From: a virus
DNA length: 64,000 nucleotides
Virus record (IMG/VR): IMGVR_UViG_3300000172_000001
Coordinates: 1-64,000 of that record
Strand: one strand, 5' to 3'
Part shown: positions 44,553-52,137 of the stretch, piece by piece
Layout of the letters: each line of letters begins with the position of its first letter
Position numbering within the stretch: the first letter of the stretch is position 1
Translations under genes and position numbers: made by a program
The notes under the pieces: generated by a model
Told to the model about the DNA's origin: nothing
The model's input: only the letters and a program-made list of their open reading frames with translations
Database searches by the model: none

Positions 44553-45343
44553 TAGGCTATGTCCCTTAAAAAGCTTGGAATATTATCGCGTTTATGACGG
44601 CTATTGTTTATCATACTTTCGATATTATTCATAACTTCTACAGAAACCGGAGATGGTACATTTTCACAGTCCATAGTACTCCACCAAATCAAATAAGAAT
44701 CTAGTTCTTGGTATGTAAATCCAAATTCTTGTTCATCAGTTTGTCCTTCCCATAATCCCGCAGAAGCTACCGCATTTGCATATTCGTTAGGTAGCTCTAA
44801 TTCTCTAGCTATTTCTCTAACTTCAAATTTGTAAAACTCTAACAATGGTTCAAAATCTACTCCACCGTCTCCATATTTAGTAAAGTACCCTATTTCGTAT
44901 TCAGACTTGTTAGTTGTTCCTATTACGAGGTTATTGGTACTATTTGCTAGCAGGTACAGTGCAGACATGCGGGCCCGGGCTTTCATATTCCCTTTTGTGA
45001 GGGTAGTTATTGCCTCTGTTTGGATATAAGTCATACCCTCTATCATGGCGTCTACAGAAGTGGTAATATCTATACAATTAAGGTTTAATTGGAGATGTTT
45101 TGCAAGAGCTAGTATATTATCAGCTCCATGAAATAAATTAGATATTGAGGGAATAACTGTTTCATGGTAAGGCAGCCACACCGCCATAACCTTCTCTGGC
45201 CCTAAAGCTCTTTGAGCTAAAGCCGCAATTACTGCGGAGTCTACTCCTCCAGATAATCCTATGACTACCCCATCAGCACCTGCATCTTCTACTGTTCTTT
45301 TTATAAAATCTTGTAAGTCAATTATGTCTTGTCTAAGTTTCAT
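44552..45343 (-). CDS. nadE: NAD synthetase, ammonia-dependent
   Basis: 263 aa, the length of short NadE without a glutaminase domain. VIGLSGGVDSAVIAA (residues 26-40) is the PP-loop; KARARMSALYLLAN and GTTNKSEYEIGYFTKYGDGG are NadE signatures. Converts NaAD and ammonia with ATP to NAD. Third gene of the coupled NAD operon. Confidence 0.9.
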   Translation of the reverse strand: MKLRQDIIDLQDFIKRTVEDAGADGVVIGLSGGVDSAVIAALAQRALGPEKVMAVWLPYHETVIPSISNLFHGADNILALAKHLQLNLNCIDITTSVDAMIEGMTYIQTEAITTLTKGNMKARARMSALYLLANSTNNLVIGTTNKSEYEIGYFTKYGDGGVDFEPLLEFYKFEVREIARELELPNEYANAVASAGLWEGQTDEQEFGFTYQELDSYLIWWSTMDCENVPSPVSVEVMNNIESMINNSRHKRDNIPSFLRDIA

Positions 45344-45360
45344 CTGTTTTCCTTTTTAAA

Positions 45361-45759
45361 TTAAGCAAAGCAGTTGTTTAATATGGTAACCGCCCTGTGT
45401 ATGTTGTTATCTATGTAAGCTATTCCTCCTGCAGCATTTACTAACTCTACAGTAGCTTTTAAACTTTTGAGCTGTCCTTTATCAAATCCATCAGGCCTAA
45501 CGTGCAATATAGTTCGTTTGCCGTGGGTGTGTGCGCTATTTACAACTTCTGCTATGGAAAATACTCCTTGCATTTCTTTAGAAATAAGATAAAAATGTAC
45601 ATTACATTTATTGTCTTTTTCATCCATTTCTATTGCTTGGCACGCCTCTGTCCAGTCTTCCACATCTGGATTAAAGTAGTCTATAGTTAGTTGAGGAATT
45701 ATTTGATTCCTCCAGGTTGTATGTGCGCAAGTGCCTCCTAAAAATACTCTGTTTATCAC
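45361..45759 (-). CDS. Nucleoside 2-deoxyribosyltransferase-like protein
   Basis: 132 aa with GTG start (45757-45759). VFLGGTCAHTTWRNQIIPQL, DYFNPDVEDWTEAC and EMQGVFSIAEVVN match PF15891-type 2-deoxyribosyltransferase-like proteins, whose fold is related to SLOG. The real substrate is unknown; the location beside NAD genes suggests a nucleoside or NAD-derived ligand. GTGA overlap with the upstream stop. Confidence 0.65.
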   Translation of the reverse strand: MINRVFLGGTCAHTTWRNQIIPQLTIDYFNPDVEDWTEACQAIEMDEKDNKCNVHFYLISKEMQGVFSIAEVVNSAHTHGKRTILHVRPDGFDKGQLKSLKATVELVNAAGGIAYIDNNIHRAVTILNNCFA

Positions 45760-45917
45760 TGTTCCTTTCCTTTTTTACTGTTTAAATCATCTTGGATATT
45801 GTTATAAGTTTTTAACAATTTAGCTTTTTCTTTGGCTCGTTTTTGATCATCTCCAATAGCCCATAATTTTAGAAACCCAGTCCATGTGACTTGTGGTTTT
45901 TCTTTCTTTTCTTTCAT
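45756..45917 (-). CDS. Small basic protein, unknown
   Basis: 53 aa. Starts at ATG 45917 and ends in TGA overlapping the GTG of the next gene. Helical Lys-rich (KEKKEKPQ, QKRAKEKAKLLKTYNN). Confidence 0.5.
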   Translation of the reverse strand: MKEKKEKPQVTWTGFLKLWAIGDDQKRAKEKAKLLKTYNNIQDDLNSKKGKEQ

Positions 45918-45936
45918 TTATCCTCTTTGTTATTAG

Positions 45937-46059
45937 TGGCTAGGACAGGACTCGAACCTGCATACGCACCATGCGTCCACTATATAGTATATCTACTGAA
46001 GTGTTACTGAGTCGAACAGCCTACTACGCGAAGATGTTTCCCAATTACATCACCTAACC
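45937..46059 (-). tRNA. tRNA-like gene with a large insertion in the anticodon domain (123 nt)
   Basis: Acceptor GGTTAGG/CCTAGCC, D arm GATGT/ACATC, T arm GCAGG TTCGAGT CCTGT. Between them lie about 75 nt containing a T-arm-like CTG-TTCGACT-CAG and a hairpin AGTA-GATA-TACT. A possible anticodon stem CGCGT/GTGCG encloses about 50 nt. No anticodon can be assigned; could be a tRNA with an intron-like insertion or a remodelled tRNA. Confidence 0.5.
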
Positions 46060-46069
46060 ATTTTTTTTG

Positions 46070-46142
46070 TGGGCCCTGCTGGACTCGAACCAGCATCCTA
46101 CACATTATGAGTGTGTTGCTCAGCCAATTGAGCTAAAGGCCC
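46070..46142 (-). tRNA. tRNA-Met(CAT), elongator
   Basis: Acceptor GGGCCTT/AGGGCCC, stem ACACA/TGTGT, loop CTCATAA. Confidence 0.9.
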
Positions 46143-46235
46143 TGGAGGAGAGGACAGGGATCGAACCTGCAGACCCCCTTGCGGGGGCGCACCGGTTTTC
46201 AAGACCGGCAGAATACCATTCTCTTACACCTCTCC
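46143..46235 (-). tRNA. tRNA-Ser(TGA)
   Basis: Acceptor GGAGAGG/CCTCTCC, loop CTTGAAA, long variable arm (CGCCCCCGCAAGGGGG), CCA encoded. Directly abuts tRNA-Met. It reads UCA codons, not UGA. Confidence 0.9.
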
Positions 46236-46329
46236 GTAAAGAGCGACGCGATACTTTTTTCTGCAGTTATTATATTGCGCGCTCCCATCTCCTTCTGCTC
46301 TTACACGCAAGCGATGGCAGATGAGTCTG

Positions 46330-46401
46330 TGGCGAAAGATGGAATCGAACCACCGTCGCGTGGATCTTCAATCCACCGCTCTACCCCTGAGCTACCCCGC
46401 C
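46330..46401 (-). tRNA. tRNA-Phe(GAA)
   Basis: Acceptor GGCGGGG/TTTCGCC with three G-T pairs, stem GTGGA/TCCAC, loop TTGAAGA. Its 5' end overlaps the 3' end of the HAD gene by 10 nt. Confidence 0.9.
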
Positions 46402-46895
46402 GGAGTATTTAATAATTTAATTGCTTGTTCTACATGCTCATCTTGTAGACCTAAATCTGTTTTTGTTTGTACTAGTCGATCCATTAAATGCTCCATGTCT
46501 GAGTCATCGTCCAAAATTATGAAGGAATCGGCTCTTTCGTGGTAATGTTCTTTAGAGAACTCAGGATCTGCGTCGTATTCGGCATTATGCTCATCAAGCC
46601 ATTGTTGAATTTCTATGCCTCTTCTTTTATGTAGTCTTGGGGTACTCTTCCCTATTACGAAGGGTAAATTGAATCCCAAGGCAGCAAATAGATGTCTAAA
46701 CATAAATGAATCACCATGAAGTCTCCAAGTTGAGGATACTACTATTTGTGCTCCAGTTGCGTCAATTATTTGCTTTAAGCGTTCTACTAGCGTTATGTCT
46801 GGAAGCCATACATTTCCTAACTTTTCTTCATGTCGTTTATGTACCGACTCACGATTATTGAGTACGCCGTCGATATCTAAAAATATTACTTTCAA
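46392..46895 (-). CDS. HAD-superfamily phosphatase
   Basis: 167 aa. FLDIDGVLNN (DxDG/nucleophile Asp), IVVSSTWR (motif II), and IILDDDSDM (motif IV) identify a HAD hydrolase. Small phage HAD proteins often act on polynucleotide or nucleotide ends. TAG stop lies inside tRNA-Phe. Confidence 0.75.
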   Translation of the reverse strand: MKVIFLDIDGVLNNRESVHKRHEEKLGNVWLPDITLVERLKQIIDATGAQIVVSSTWRLHGDSFMFRHLFAALGFNLPFVIGKSTPRLHKRRGIEIQQWLDEHNAEYDADPEFSKEHYHERADSFIILDDDSDMEHLMDRLVQTKTDLGLQDEHVEQAIKLLNTPAG

Positions 46896-47252
46896 TTATT
46901 CAATTCCTTCTTCTTTTTTCCATTTCTGGTAACGTTCAACTCTTTCCAAATATATCTCATACTCGGCTCGAGTTCCGCCTTTGCACCCTCCGTGACCGTC
47001 TGATCTGATCTGCCAACCAACAAAGGCATAATGATCCTTGCATTTAGCTTCATATTTCGCTAATTCGTCTTCTTCAATAGGAAAAAAGTCATAAATTTCT
47101 GTTAAACGTTTAAAGGTGTAGTTGTCATGAGCGTTTGCTCTTGTGCCGTCTGAATATTTTATAGGTTTATAGCTTCTATAGCAATTGTTTGATTCGTCTA
47201 ATTCCCATATATAGGAATCGTCTGGCCTGACTATATATTTTGGATTTTTCAT
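46896..47252 (-). CDS. Unknown protein
   Basis: 118 aa with DDSYIWELDESNNCYRSYKPI and HYAFVGWQIRSDGHGGCKGG. Compact, not recognised. One base apart from the HAD gene. Confidence 0.5.
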   Translation of the reverse strand: MKNPKYIVRPDDSYIWELDESNNCYRSYKPIKYSDGTRANAHDNYTFKRLTEIYDFFPIEEDELAKYEAKCKDHYAFVGWQIRSDGHGGCKGGTRAEYEIYLERVERYQKWKKEEGIE

Positions 47253-47272
47253 TTTTTAGTTCCTAAGTTAAT

Positions 47273-47360
47273 TGGGGTGTCGGACGGGATTTGAACCCGC
47301 ATGAGGAGCAACTCCAACTCGGGTCACAGCCGAGTGCATTACCAAATCTGCCACCGACAA
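47273..47360 (-). tRNA. tRNA with GTG (His) anticodon on a class II backbone
   Basis: Acceptor TTGTCGG/CCGACAC, discriminator C and encoded CCA (C73 is a tRNA-His trait). Anticodon arm CTCGG-CTGTGAC-CCGAG. A long variable arm (GGAG-TTG-CTCC) is atypical for His. Decodes CAC/CAT by sequence. Confidence 0.7.
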
Positions 47361-47362
47361 CG

Positions 47363-47446
47363 GGCTGATGGTAGGATTCGAACCTACGTGGACTTTCGTC
47401 ACCTGATTACAAATCAGGACCTTTCGACCGCTCAGGTAACACCAGC
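47363..47446 (-). tRNA. tRNA with TGT (Thr) anticodon on a Tyr-like class II backbone
   Basis: Acceptor GCTGGTG/CATCAGC, D region TTACCTGAGCGGTCGAAAGG resembles tRNA-Tyr, variable arm present, loop TTTGTAA. By position the anticodon is TGT (Thr ACA), but a loop shifted by one base would read GTA (Tyr). Identity uncertain. Confidence 0.65.
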
Positions 47447-47482
47447 TCTATTTAAAAGTGGGGACGCTTGGCCCCCACGTAT

Positions 47483-48628
47483 TTAAACCTTTAATATTTG
47501 TTTACATAACGCAATCTCGTCTGGATCGCCTGTATGTTTTCCCGGGGAATCTGACAACTTAATAGCTGGTTCCCATACATCATTTAATTTAACAGCGTTA
47601 ATTTTGATTACCATATTCAATGGTGTAACGTCTGTATCATTAGTGAAGTTGGTACCAATTCCGTAAGCCGTTTTAATGTGCTTATTCACTTCTTTTTCGA
47701 TGTGTACCGCTTTTTCGAGATTTAAACTGTCTGAAAAGATTATTAATTTACTTTTCGGATCAATGTTTAAATGCTCATAGTGGTTAATAATTTTGTTAGC
47801 AAACACAAGCGGGTCCCCACTGTCTTGCCTCACACCGTCAAATAGTTTAGAATACTTCATGGCAAATTCTTTAAGAAAAACGTCTGTAGTAAAGGTATCT
47901 GGTAAAGCTGTTCCCAGACTTCCTTGAAACACTTCTACCCATTTCTCTAATACCATAGTAGTTGCCATCTTGTAACCGTATAGGCGTGATAAGACCATAT
48001 ATACTTCGTGAGCTTGTGTACCTGTTGGGGTTAAATTATATTTTTTGGCAAAATGAACATTAGAGGTTCCTACCAATCCATGCTTTAAAATATTAAGAGT
48101 TTTATCATGTACGTCATAAGAGTGCCTTCGTCTAGTTCCGAAGTCGGCTACGCTTAAATGATTATCGTGTATAATTCTCAATTTTTCTATATTCTGTTTT
48201 TCTAACTCATACAGCGGGCTTAATTCCCCATTAGACATCTCTGAAATAATAGCCATAATAGGTACTTCCCACAGTATAGTCCTATACCAGGGACCTCTAA
48301 TACATATCTCAAATTGATGTTGTTTACCGGGTTCATAAATTACTTCTACTTCAGAAGAGTCATACGCATACCCTTTTAAAAAGTCCCTATACACGGGAGT
48401 GAAATAATAACATTTCTTTTTTAAAAAAGTTGCTTCTGAATCAGTTAACCGTAGTGATCCCATTGCGTTAATATTGCTTATCAATTTTGTAGCAAACGAG
48501 TCACTAAACTCAACTGGAGTTCTCAATATCCACTTGTATTCTACTTCCAGGTTTGGAAATTGCTGACAAACAAACATTTGTTGTGTAAATTTATATATGT
48601 CGTTATCTAAAATTGAATTAATTAACAT
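47483..48628 (-). CDS. pncB: Nicotinate phosphoribosyltransferase
   Basis: 381 aa. Clear PncB pattern: SILDNDIYKFTQQMFV, GPWYRTILWEVPIMAIISEM, DFGTRRRHSYDVH, GTSNVHFAKKYNLTPTGTQAHE, VRQDSGDP, IKLSDSPGK. Converts nicotinate and PRPP to NaMN, the first step of Preiss-Handler salvage after the amidase. Start overlaps the neighbour by one base. Confidence 0.9.
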   Translation of the reverse strand: MLINSILDNDIYKFTQQMFVCQQFPNLEVEYKWILRTPVEFSDSFATKLISNINAMGSLRLTDSEATFLKKKCYYFTPVYRDFLKGYAYDSSEVEVIYEPGKQHQFEICIRGPWYRTILWEVPIMAIISEMSNGELSPLYELEKQNIEKLRIIHDNHLSVADFGTRRRHSYDVHDKTLNILKHGLVGTSNVHFAKKYNLTPTGTQAHEVYMVLSRLYGYKMATTMVLEKWVEVFQGSLGTALPDTFTTDVFLKEFAMKYSKLFDGVRQDSGDPLVFANKIINHYEHLNIDPKSKLIIFSDSLNLEKAVHIEKEVNKHIKTAYGIGTNFTNDTDVTPLNMVIKINAVKLNDVWEPAIKLSDSPGKHTGDPDEIALCKQILKV

Positions 48629-48921
48629 TATTTGGTATCCTTTCCAGAGTGTATTGTACGTAATACGGTTAGGCTGGAAGAACCGTCAACCACCTCTATT
48701 ATACAACGCTCGATAGCATAGTCTTTCAATAAAAAGTGTCTTTCTGCTATCTTTCTCCAACCGTAGTTATCGTATCCTTGAACGTCTATTTTAGTGGGAC
48801 TAACTTTAGTTATTGCCCACCTACGTTGTGTCCAGTATGACGGAATGTGGTCTTCGCCAGTACTAGCTCGTACCGTTATAACGTCATCTACTTTTAATTT
48901 AAACATCTGTTTCCTCTCCAT
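48628..48921 (-). CDS. Unknown protein next to pncB
   Basis: 97 aa, beta-rich (FKLKVDDVITVRASTGEDH, KIDVQGYDNYGWRKIAE). Possibly an SH3-like fold. One-base overlap with pncB. Confidence 0.5.
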   Translation of the reverse strand: MERKQMFKLKVDDVITVRASTGEDHIPSYWTQRRWAITKVSPTKIDVQGYDNYGWRKIAERHFLLKDYAIERCIIEVVDGSSSLTVLRTIHSGKDTK

Positions 48922-49060
48922 TAAGTTTATCGAGTTTTCTACAAATTTGTAATAGAAGTATATCTGTAAGGGTTAGTCTGCCATTTCCAAATTTGGTTTC
49001 CAAAATAAGTTGTAAATCCTCATCTATGGTAGCTTCTAAAGGTAGTATAACCTCACTCAT
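48899..49060 (-). CDS. Small protein, unknown
   Basis: 53 aa from the ATG at 49060, which overlaps the pilin stop (TAATG); a longer frame upstream is rejected. Acidic helical (PLEATIDEDLQLILETKFGNG). Confidence 0.5.
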   Translation of the reverse strand: MSEVILPLEATIDEDLQLILETKFGNGRLTLTDILLLQICRKLDKLNGEETDV

Positions 49061-49395
49061 TAATAAACCTTCTCGAGTATTTCCCAACGTGCCTCGGGAA
49101 TATTAATTACTTGAACTATTTCGCCATTGACAAAAAAAGTTAGTTTGTTGTCACCTATTGACACACGATCCGCTAAGTATTCTTTGTCATATTTAATATT
49201 ATAAGCTTTGTCATAAACTGTAAGAGTATAGGTAGTTCTAGAATCATTTCCATAACCTAATTCTGTTTTCGTACCATTCGCATCTATAACACCAGAATTA
49301 AAAAGCTTTGGTATTGCCACTGAGCCTATAATCCCTGCAATTACTAGAACAATAATTAGTTCTATTATTGTAAATCCTTTTTTACTTCCATTCAT
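49060..49395 (-). CDS. Type IV pilin-like protein
   Basis: 111 aa. KKGFTIIELIIVLVIAGIIGSVAIPKL is a textbook type IV prepilin N terminus (G|F cleavage, Glu at +5, hydrophobic helix), followed by a short beta-rich head. Would need a prepilin peptidase of the host. Could integrate into or block host pili. Overlaps the NADAR gene by 14 nt. Confidence 0.75.
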   Translation of the reverse strand: MNGSKKGFTIIELIIVLVIAGIIGSVAIPKLFNSGVIDANGTKTELGYGNDSRTTYTLTVYDKAYNIKYDKEYLADRVSIGDNKLTFFVNGEIVQVINIPEARWEILEKVY

Positions 49396-49843
49396 TTTCT
49401 TTTAGTTCCTTTCTTACTTTCATTAATGCTTTTCCTAAAAGGTTTGTACCTTTACCATTTTTTCCGATGCCCCATATTGCGTCGTTCCATTCAGCCGCGT
49501 CTTCTATTAATTCTGCATCTTGTGTACATAGTAAAATCTTTTTGTAAAGATCTATTTTGAATTTTTCTCTTAAGCACATAACCATAATGTCATATTTTAC
49601 TTCTTCCCAATCTGGGCGAAGATTTACTTTATTACCCGCACGTTTAGATTTGCCAGGGGTTTTTAACTGTGCTATTTCTTTACGTATTGTGTTATTAAAT
49701 GTTTTATGTGCTTGAAACGCATGCTCTACTGTTGGATATTCAATACCTTCTATAGTAATAGGGGAATGTGCAAAATTAGAAAAATATTGATCATAGCCTG
49801 ATGGCTTCTTTGCGGAGAAAATTATTTGGTTTGTGTTTTTCAT
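49382..49843 (-). CDS. NADAR-domain protein
   Basis: 153 aa. YDQYFSNFAHSPITIEGIEYPTVEHAFQAHKT and DAIWGIGKNGKGTNLLGKALMKVR match the NADAR (YbiA/RibX-like) family, which acts on ADP-ribosylated or NAD-related N-glycosides. Fits the NAD theme of the window. Start after a GAAAGGAAC site. Confidence 0.8.
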   Translation of the reverse strand: MKNTNQIIFSAKKPSGYDQYFSNFAHSPITIEGIEYPTVEHAFQAHKTFNNTIRKEIAQLKTPGKSKRAGNKVNLRPDWEEVKYDIMVMCLREKFKIDLYKKILLCTQDAELIEDAAEWNDAIWGIGKNGKGTNLLGKALMKVRKELKENEWK

Positions 49844-49874
49844 TTGTTAGTTTGATTTTTATTATTTAAAAGTG

Positions 49875-49957
49875 TGGGCAGAGAAGGATTCGAACCTCCG
49901 AACCCCGTAGGGACCAGATCTACAATCTGGCGCTTTTGACCGCTCGGCCAGCTGCCC
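49875..49957 (-). tRNA. tRNA-Tyr(GTA)
   Basis: Class II: variable arm CCCTACGGGGTTCGG, loop TTGTAGA, stem CCAGA/TCTGG, T loop TTCGAAT. Confidence 0.9.
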
Positions 49958-49964
49958 AACTTAA

Positions 49965-50672
49965 TTATCGTTCTCTTCCATGGTAGTCGTTCGGATATAA
50001 ATCTTCTGATAAGTCTGATTGCCAGTACTCATGCGTATTTACATCCATGATAGTAAGTTTTCCTTCCCAACCTGATCCGGTGTCTAACATCCATAGATTG
50101 GAAATATTTAAAGGTTTATCCGTTCCAAACATTCCTGTAGTTGTATGCCCAACGAATACCTCTTTATAATCTTTAAATTCACGCTTTTGAGTTACGTAAA
50201 TTTTTGCCACTTCAATGATGTGACGATTCCAATACAAATTATACGGATCCTGATCCCGGATAGGGACCTTTTGATCGAATCCTCCGTGTACGTAGATTTT
50301 GTTCTCATCATCGATGTGGTAAAATACTGTTTTGTTACGTAGATAATGTAGGTGCTTAGTTCTCCATTCTAGTGGGGCTGACACGTAGCTGGCAATTGTA
50401 GCCATACCACCTTGTCTAGTCCACAATGAGGGAGTTTGTCCATATTCTAACCACCCAAGTAGCCATACGTCGTGATTACCTATAACCTATATTAAATTCT
50501 TAATCTTTAAAAGTTCTTCGAAACACTTTGCCGTATCTGGCCACCCGTCATTTATATCGCCAAGAAAGACTAATGTATCCTCCTCATAATTGAAGTTAGA
50601 ACGTTCGAAACATTGGAGCATGCCCTGGTAATTACCATGTACGTCTCCCAGTACAAATATTTTATTTTTCAT
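49965..50672 (-). pseudogene. Serine/threonine-type metallophosphatase with in-frame TAG
   Basis: One frame from ATG 50672 to TAA 49965 is broken by TAG at 50487-50489. The joined product (about 235 aa) has FVLGDVHGNYQGM, FLGDINDGWPD (GDxHG and GDxxD motifs), and VIGNHDVWLLGW (GNHD) of PP2A-like phosphoesterases. The TAG falls just before GNHD. No tRNA with a CUA anticodon is seen, so it may be a nonsense mutation; reinitiation at 50426 would lose the active site. Confidence 0.65.
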
Positions 50673-50890
50673 CCTTCATCCTTTGTAATGTGGTTTATAC
50701 AGGCAGCTATTCTACTATCCTGGTAAAATGGATCCATTGCTGTAGCTCTAATCTCTTCTGCTACTTCCGGATAAAGTATATAAAGTGCATTAAAAATACA
50801 TTGCCCACGTCTCCAGAGGGGGTTGTTTAGTCCCATTTTATTTGTTGTTTGAAAGAGGGTTTTCATTTCCTCTTGAGTTAATTTATTCAT
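50669..50890 (-). CDS. Small helical protein, unknown
   Basis: 73 aa from ATG 50890 (MNKLTQEEM), overlapping the upstream stop. Ends in TGA that overlaps the phosphatase ATG (ATGA). If TGA were Trp, about 30 extra residues would run into the next gene, so here TGA is most likely a stop. Confidence 0.6.
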   Translation of the reverse strand: MNKLTQEEMKTLFQTTNKMGLNNPLWRRGQCIFNALYILYPEVAEEIRATAMDPFYQDSRIAACINHITKDEG

Positions 50891-51075
50891 TACCAACGTC
50901 TCCCGCACTCACACTCCCAGCGTCCTTTATAAACTTTGGTTGCTAATAGTCCGCAACTATGGCATGTCATTTTTGGGGCTATACGGGTATTTATTCCGAA
51001 TAGTACTCCTTTTAAAAAGGTGTCAATTACTTGGAAAAGCCCGGTAGTAATTTTATCTTTAGTTTCTTGTTTCAT
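50890..51075 (-). CDS. Small protein with zinc-ribbon C terminus
   Basis: 61 aa from ATG 51075 (a longer frame starts in the tRNA). Helical first half then CHSCG and CECG Cys pairs. No family recognised. Confidence 0.55.
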   Translation of the reverse strand: MKQETKDKITTGLFQVIDTFLKGVLFGINTRIAPKMTCHSCGLLATKVYKGRWECECGRRW

Positions 51076-51097
51076 AATTATTTCTCTTTTTTTTCTG

Positions 51098-51170
51098 TAG
51101 CACGAGTGGGCGTCGAACCCACCTTCCCAGGTTTCCAAAACCCAAGAGCCTCGCCCCCGGTCACCGCACT
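51098..51170 (-). tRNA. tRNA-Pro(TGG)
   Basis: Acceptor AGTGCGG/TCGTGCT with several wobble pairs, loop TTTGGAA, T loop TTCGACG. D arm is irregular. Confidence 0.8.
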
Positions 51171-51182
51171 AAACCTATTTAG

Positions 51183-51419
51183 CTACCTAACTTTCCTAGC
51201 TACCGCTATTATTTCATGTACAAATACATCTCCCAATTCATAGCTGCCATAAGTATAGGGAGACTTAACTCCGCAAAACCATCTAGCGCCTTCTTTGTTA
51301 TCATCTATTTGCCATTTTTTTAAAACTTTCCATTCCCAAGACTGATCTAAAGTTCTCCATATTTCATATGGGTTGTCAAGAGGTCTGGTCTTTCCACATA
51401 AATTCTTCTGTCTTGTCAT
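51183..51419 (-). CDS. Unknown protein
   Basis: 78 aa from ATG 51419 (MTRQKNLCG); a longer frame would enter tRNA-Glu. PYEIWRTLDQSWEWKVLKKWQ and FCGVKSPYTYGSYELGDVF resemble a phage-specific fold. TAG stop. Confidence 0.55.
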   Translation of the reverse strand: MTRQKNLCGKTRPLDNPYEIWRTLDQSWEWKVLKKWQIDDNKEGARWFCGVKSPYTYGSYELGDVFVHEIIAVARKVR

Positions 51420-51445
51420 TTTATTTTTCTGGTTTGTTACCTTCG

Positions 51446-51517
51446 TAGCGCATAGGAGAATCGAACTCCTGTACCCAGACTGAAAACCTGGTGTCCTAGC
51501 CATTAGACGAATGCGCC
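51446..51517 (-). tRNA. tRNA-Glu(TTC)
   Basis: Acceptor GGCGCAT/ATGCGCT, loop TTTTCAG, T loop TTCGATT. Confidence 0.9.
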
Positions 51518-51529
51518 GTTATTAATGAG

Positions 51530-51603
51530 TGGAGAAGAGGGGATTTGAACCCCTGACCCTCTGCGTGCAAAGCAGTTGCTCTCCCAGACTGAGCTACAAC
51601 CCC
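51530..51603 (-). tRNA. tRNA-Ala(TGC)
   Basis: Loop TTTGCAC, D arm GCTC/GAGC, T loop TTCAAAT. Acceptor GGGGTTG/CTTCTCC has two T-T mismatches. Confidence 0.85.
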
Positions 51604-51609
51604 ATTAAT

Positions 51610-51846
51610 TTATTCTGTTTGTTCTGTTGCTTGTTTTTCTTCTTCTGCCATGACTACTTCTGATTCGGCCCATGAAAGTATTAAAAGATACCACACGATT
51701 CCACAAATGGCATAACAAGCTAGTCCATATGTTTTTGCCCATCCGGCTTTCTTTGTATACTTTGGCATTAGCGACATTACTAGGAACATAGTTCCAAGCC
51801 CAAATATAATTCCCACTGGTATGAGAAGTACTATAATTCCCATCAT
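51610..51846 (-). CDS. Membrane protein, unknown
   Basis: 78 aa with two hydrophobic helices (GIIVLLIPVGIIFGLGTMFLV, GLACYAICGIVWYLLIL) and an acidic tail. AAAGGAC site precedes ATGATG. Confidence 0.6.
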   Translation of the reverse strand: MMGIIVLLIPVGIIFGLGTMFLVMSLMPKYTKKAGWAKTYGLACYAICGIVWYLLILSWAESEVVMAEEEKQATEQTE

Positions 51847-51871
51847 AACGTTGTCCTTTCTTTTTATTTCG

Positions 51872-51944
51872 CAGAGCGCACGGGGATCGAACCCGCAGTC
51901 TCCGGCGTGACAGGCCGGCGTGTTACCATTAACACTTCCACCCT
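51872..51944 (-). tRNA. tRNA-Asp(GTC)
   Basis: Stem CCGGC/GCCGG, loop CTGTCAC, discriminator G, T loop TTCGATC. Acceptor has one mismatch. Confidence 0.85.
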
Positions 51945-51953
51945 ATAAATTAG

Positions 51954-52025
51954 AGCCTAGGGAAGGAGTTGAACCTCCATTTCTCTTAGCGGACTAAGAG
52001 CGTCTTACCATTAGACGACCACGGC
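51954..52025 (-). tRNA. tRNA with an 8-nt anticodon loop, identity uncertain
   Basis: D arm GTC/GAC and T arm GGAGG TTCAACT CCTTC are normal. The anticodon arm is CTCTT-AGTCCGCT-AAGAG, an 8-nt loop. Reading after T33 gives CCG (Arg CGG); TCC (Gly) is the alternative. Acceptor has two mismatches. Confidence 0.6.
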
Positions 52026-52027
52026 GT

Positions 52028-52100
52028 TGGTTGGGGGTGTGGGATTTGAACCCACATTCGCCTGCCTCTGCAGACGTCCTTTACGTTGGATGAGCCCCCA
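52028..52100 (-). tRNA. tRNA with a 6-nt anticodon loop, identity uncertain
   Basis: T1:A72 acceptor TGGGGGC/ACCCCCA, encoded CCA, T arm GTGGG TTCAAAT CCCAC. The anticodon stem GTCTG/CAGGC closes a 6-nt loop CAGAGG, so the anticodon is not definable. Confidence 0.55.
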
Positions 52101-52137
52101 TTAATTTTTTCTCTCTATGTCAAAAAACTAGAATCTT

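Noticed and set aside
46143-46235. tRNA-Ser(TGA) as the UGA suppressor
   Set aside because: Its anticodon is UGA and pairs with UCA codons; the UGA reader needs UCA, which is found only at 4052-4148.
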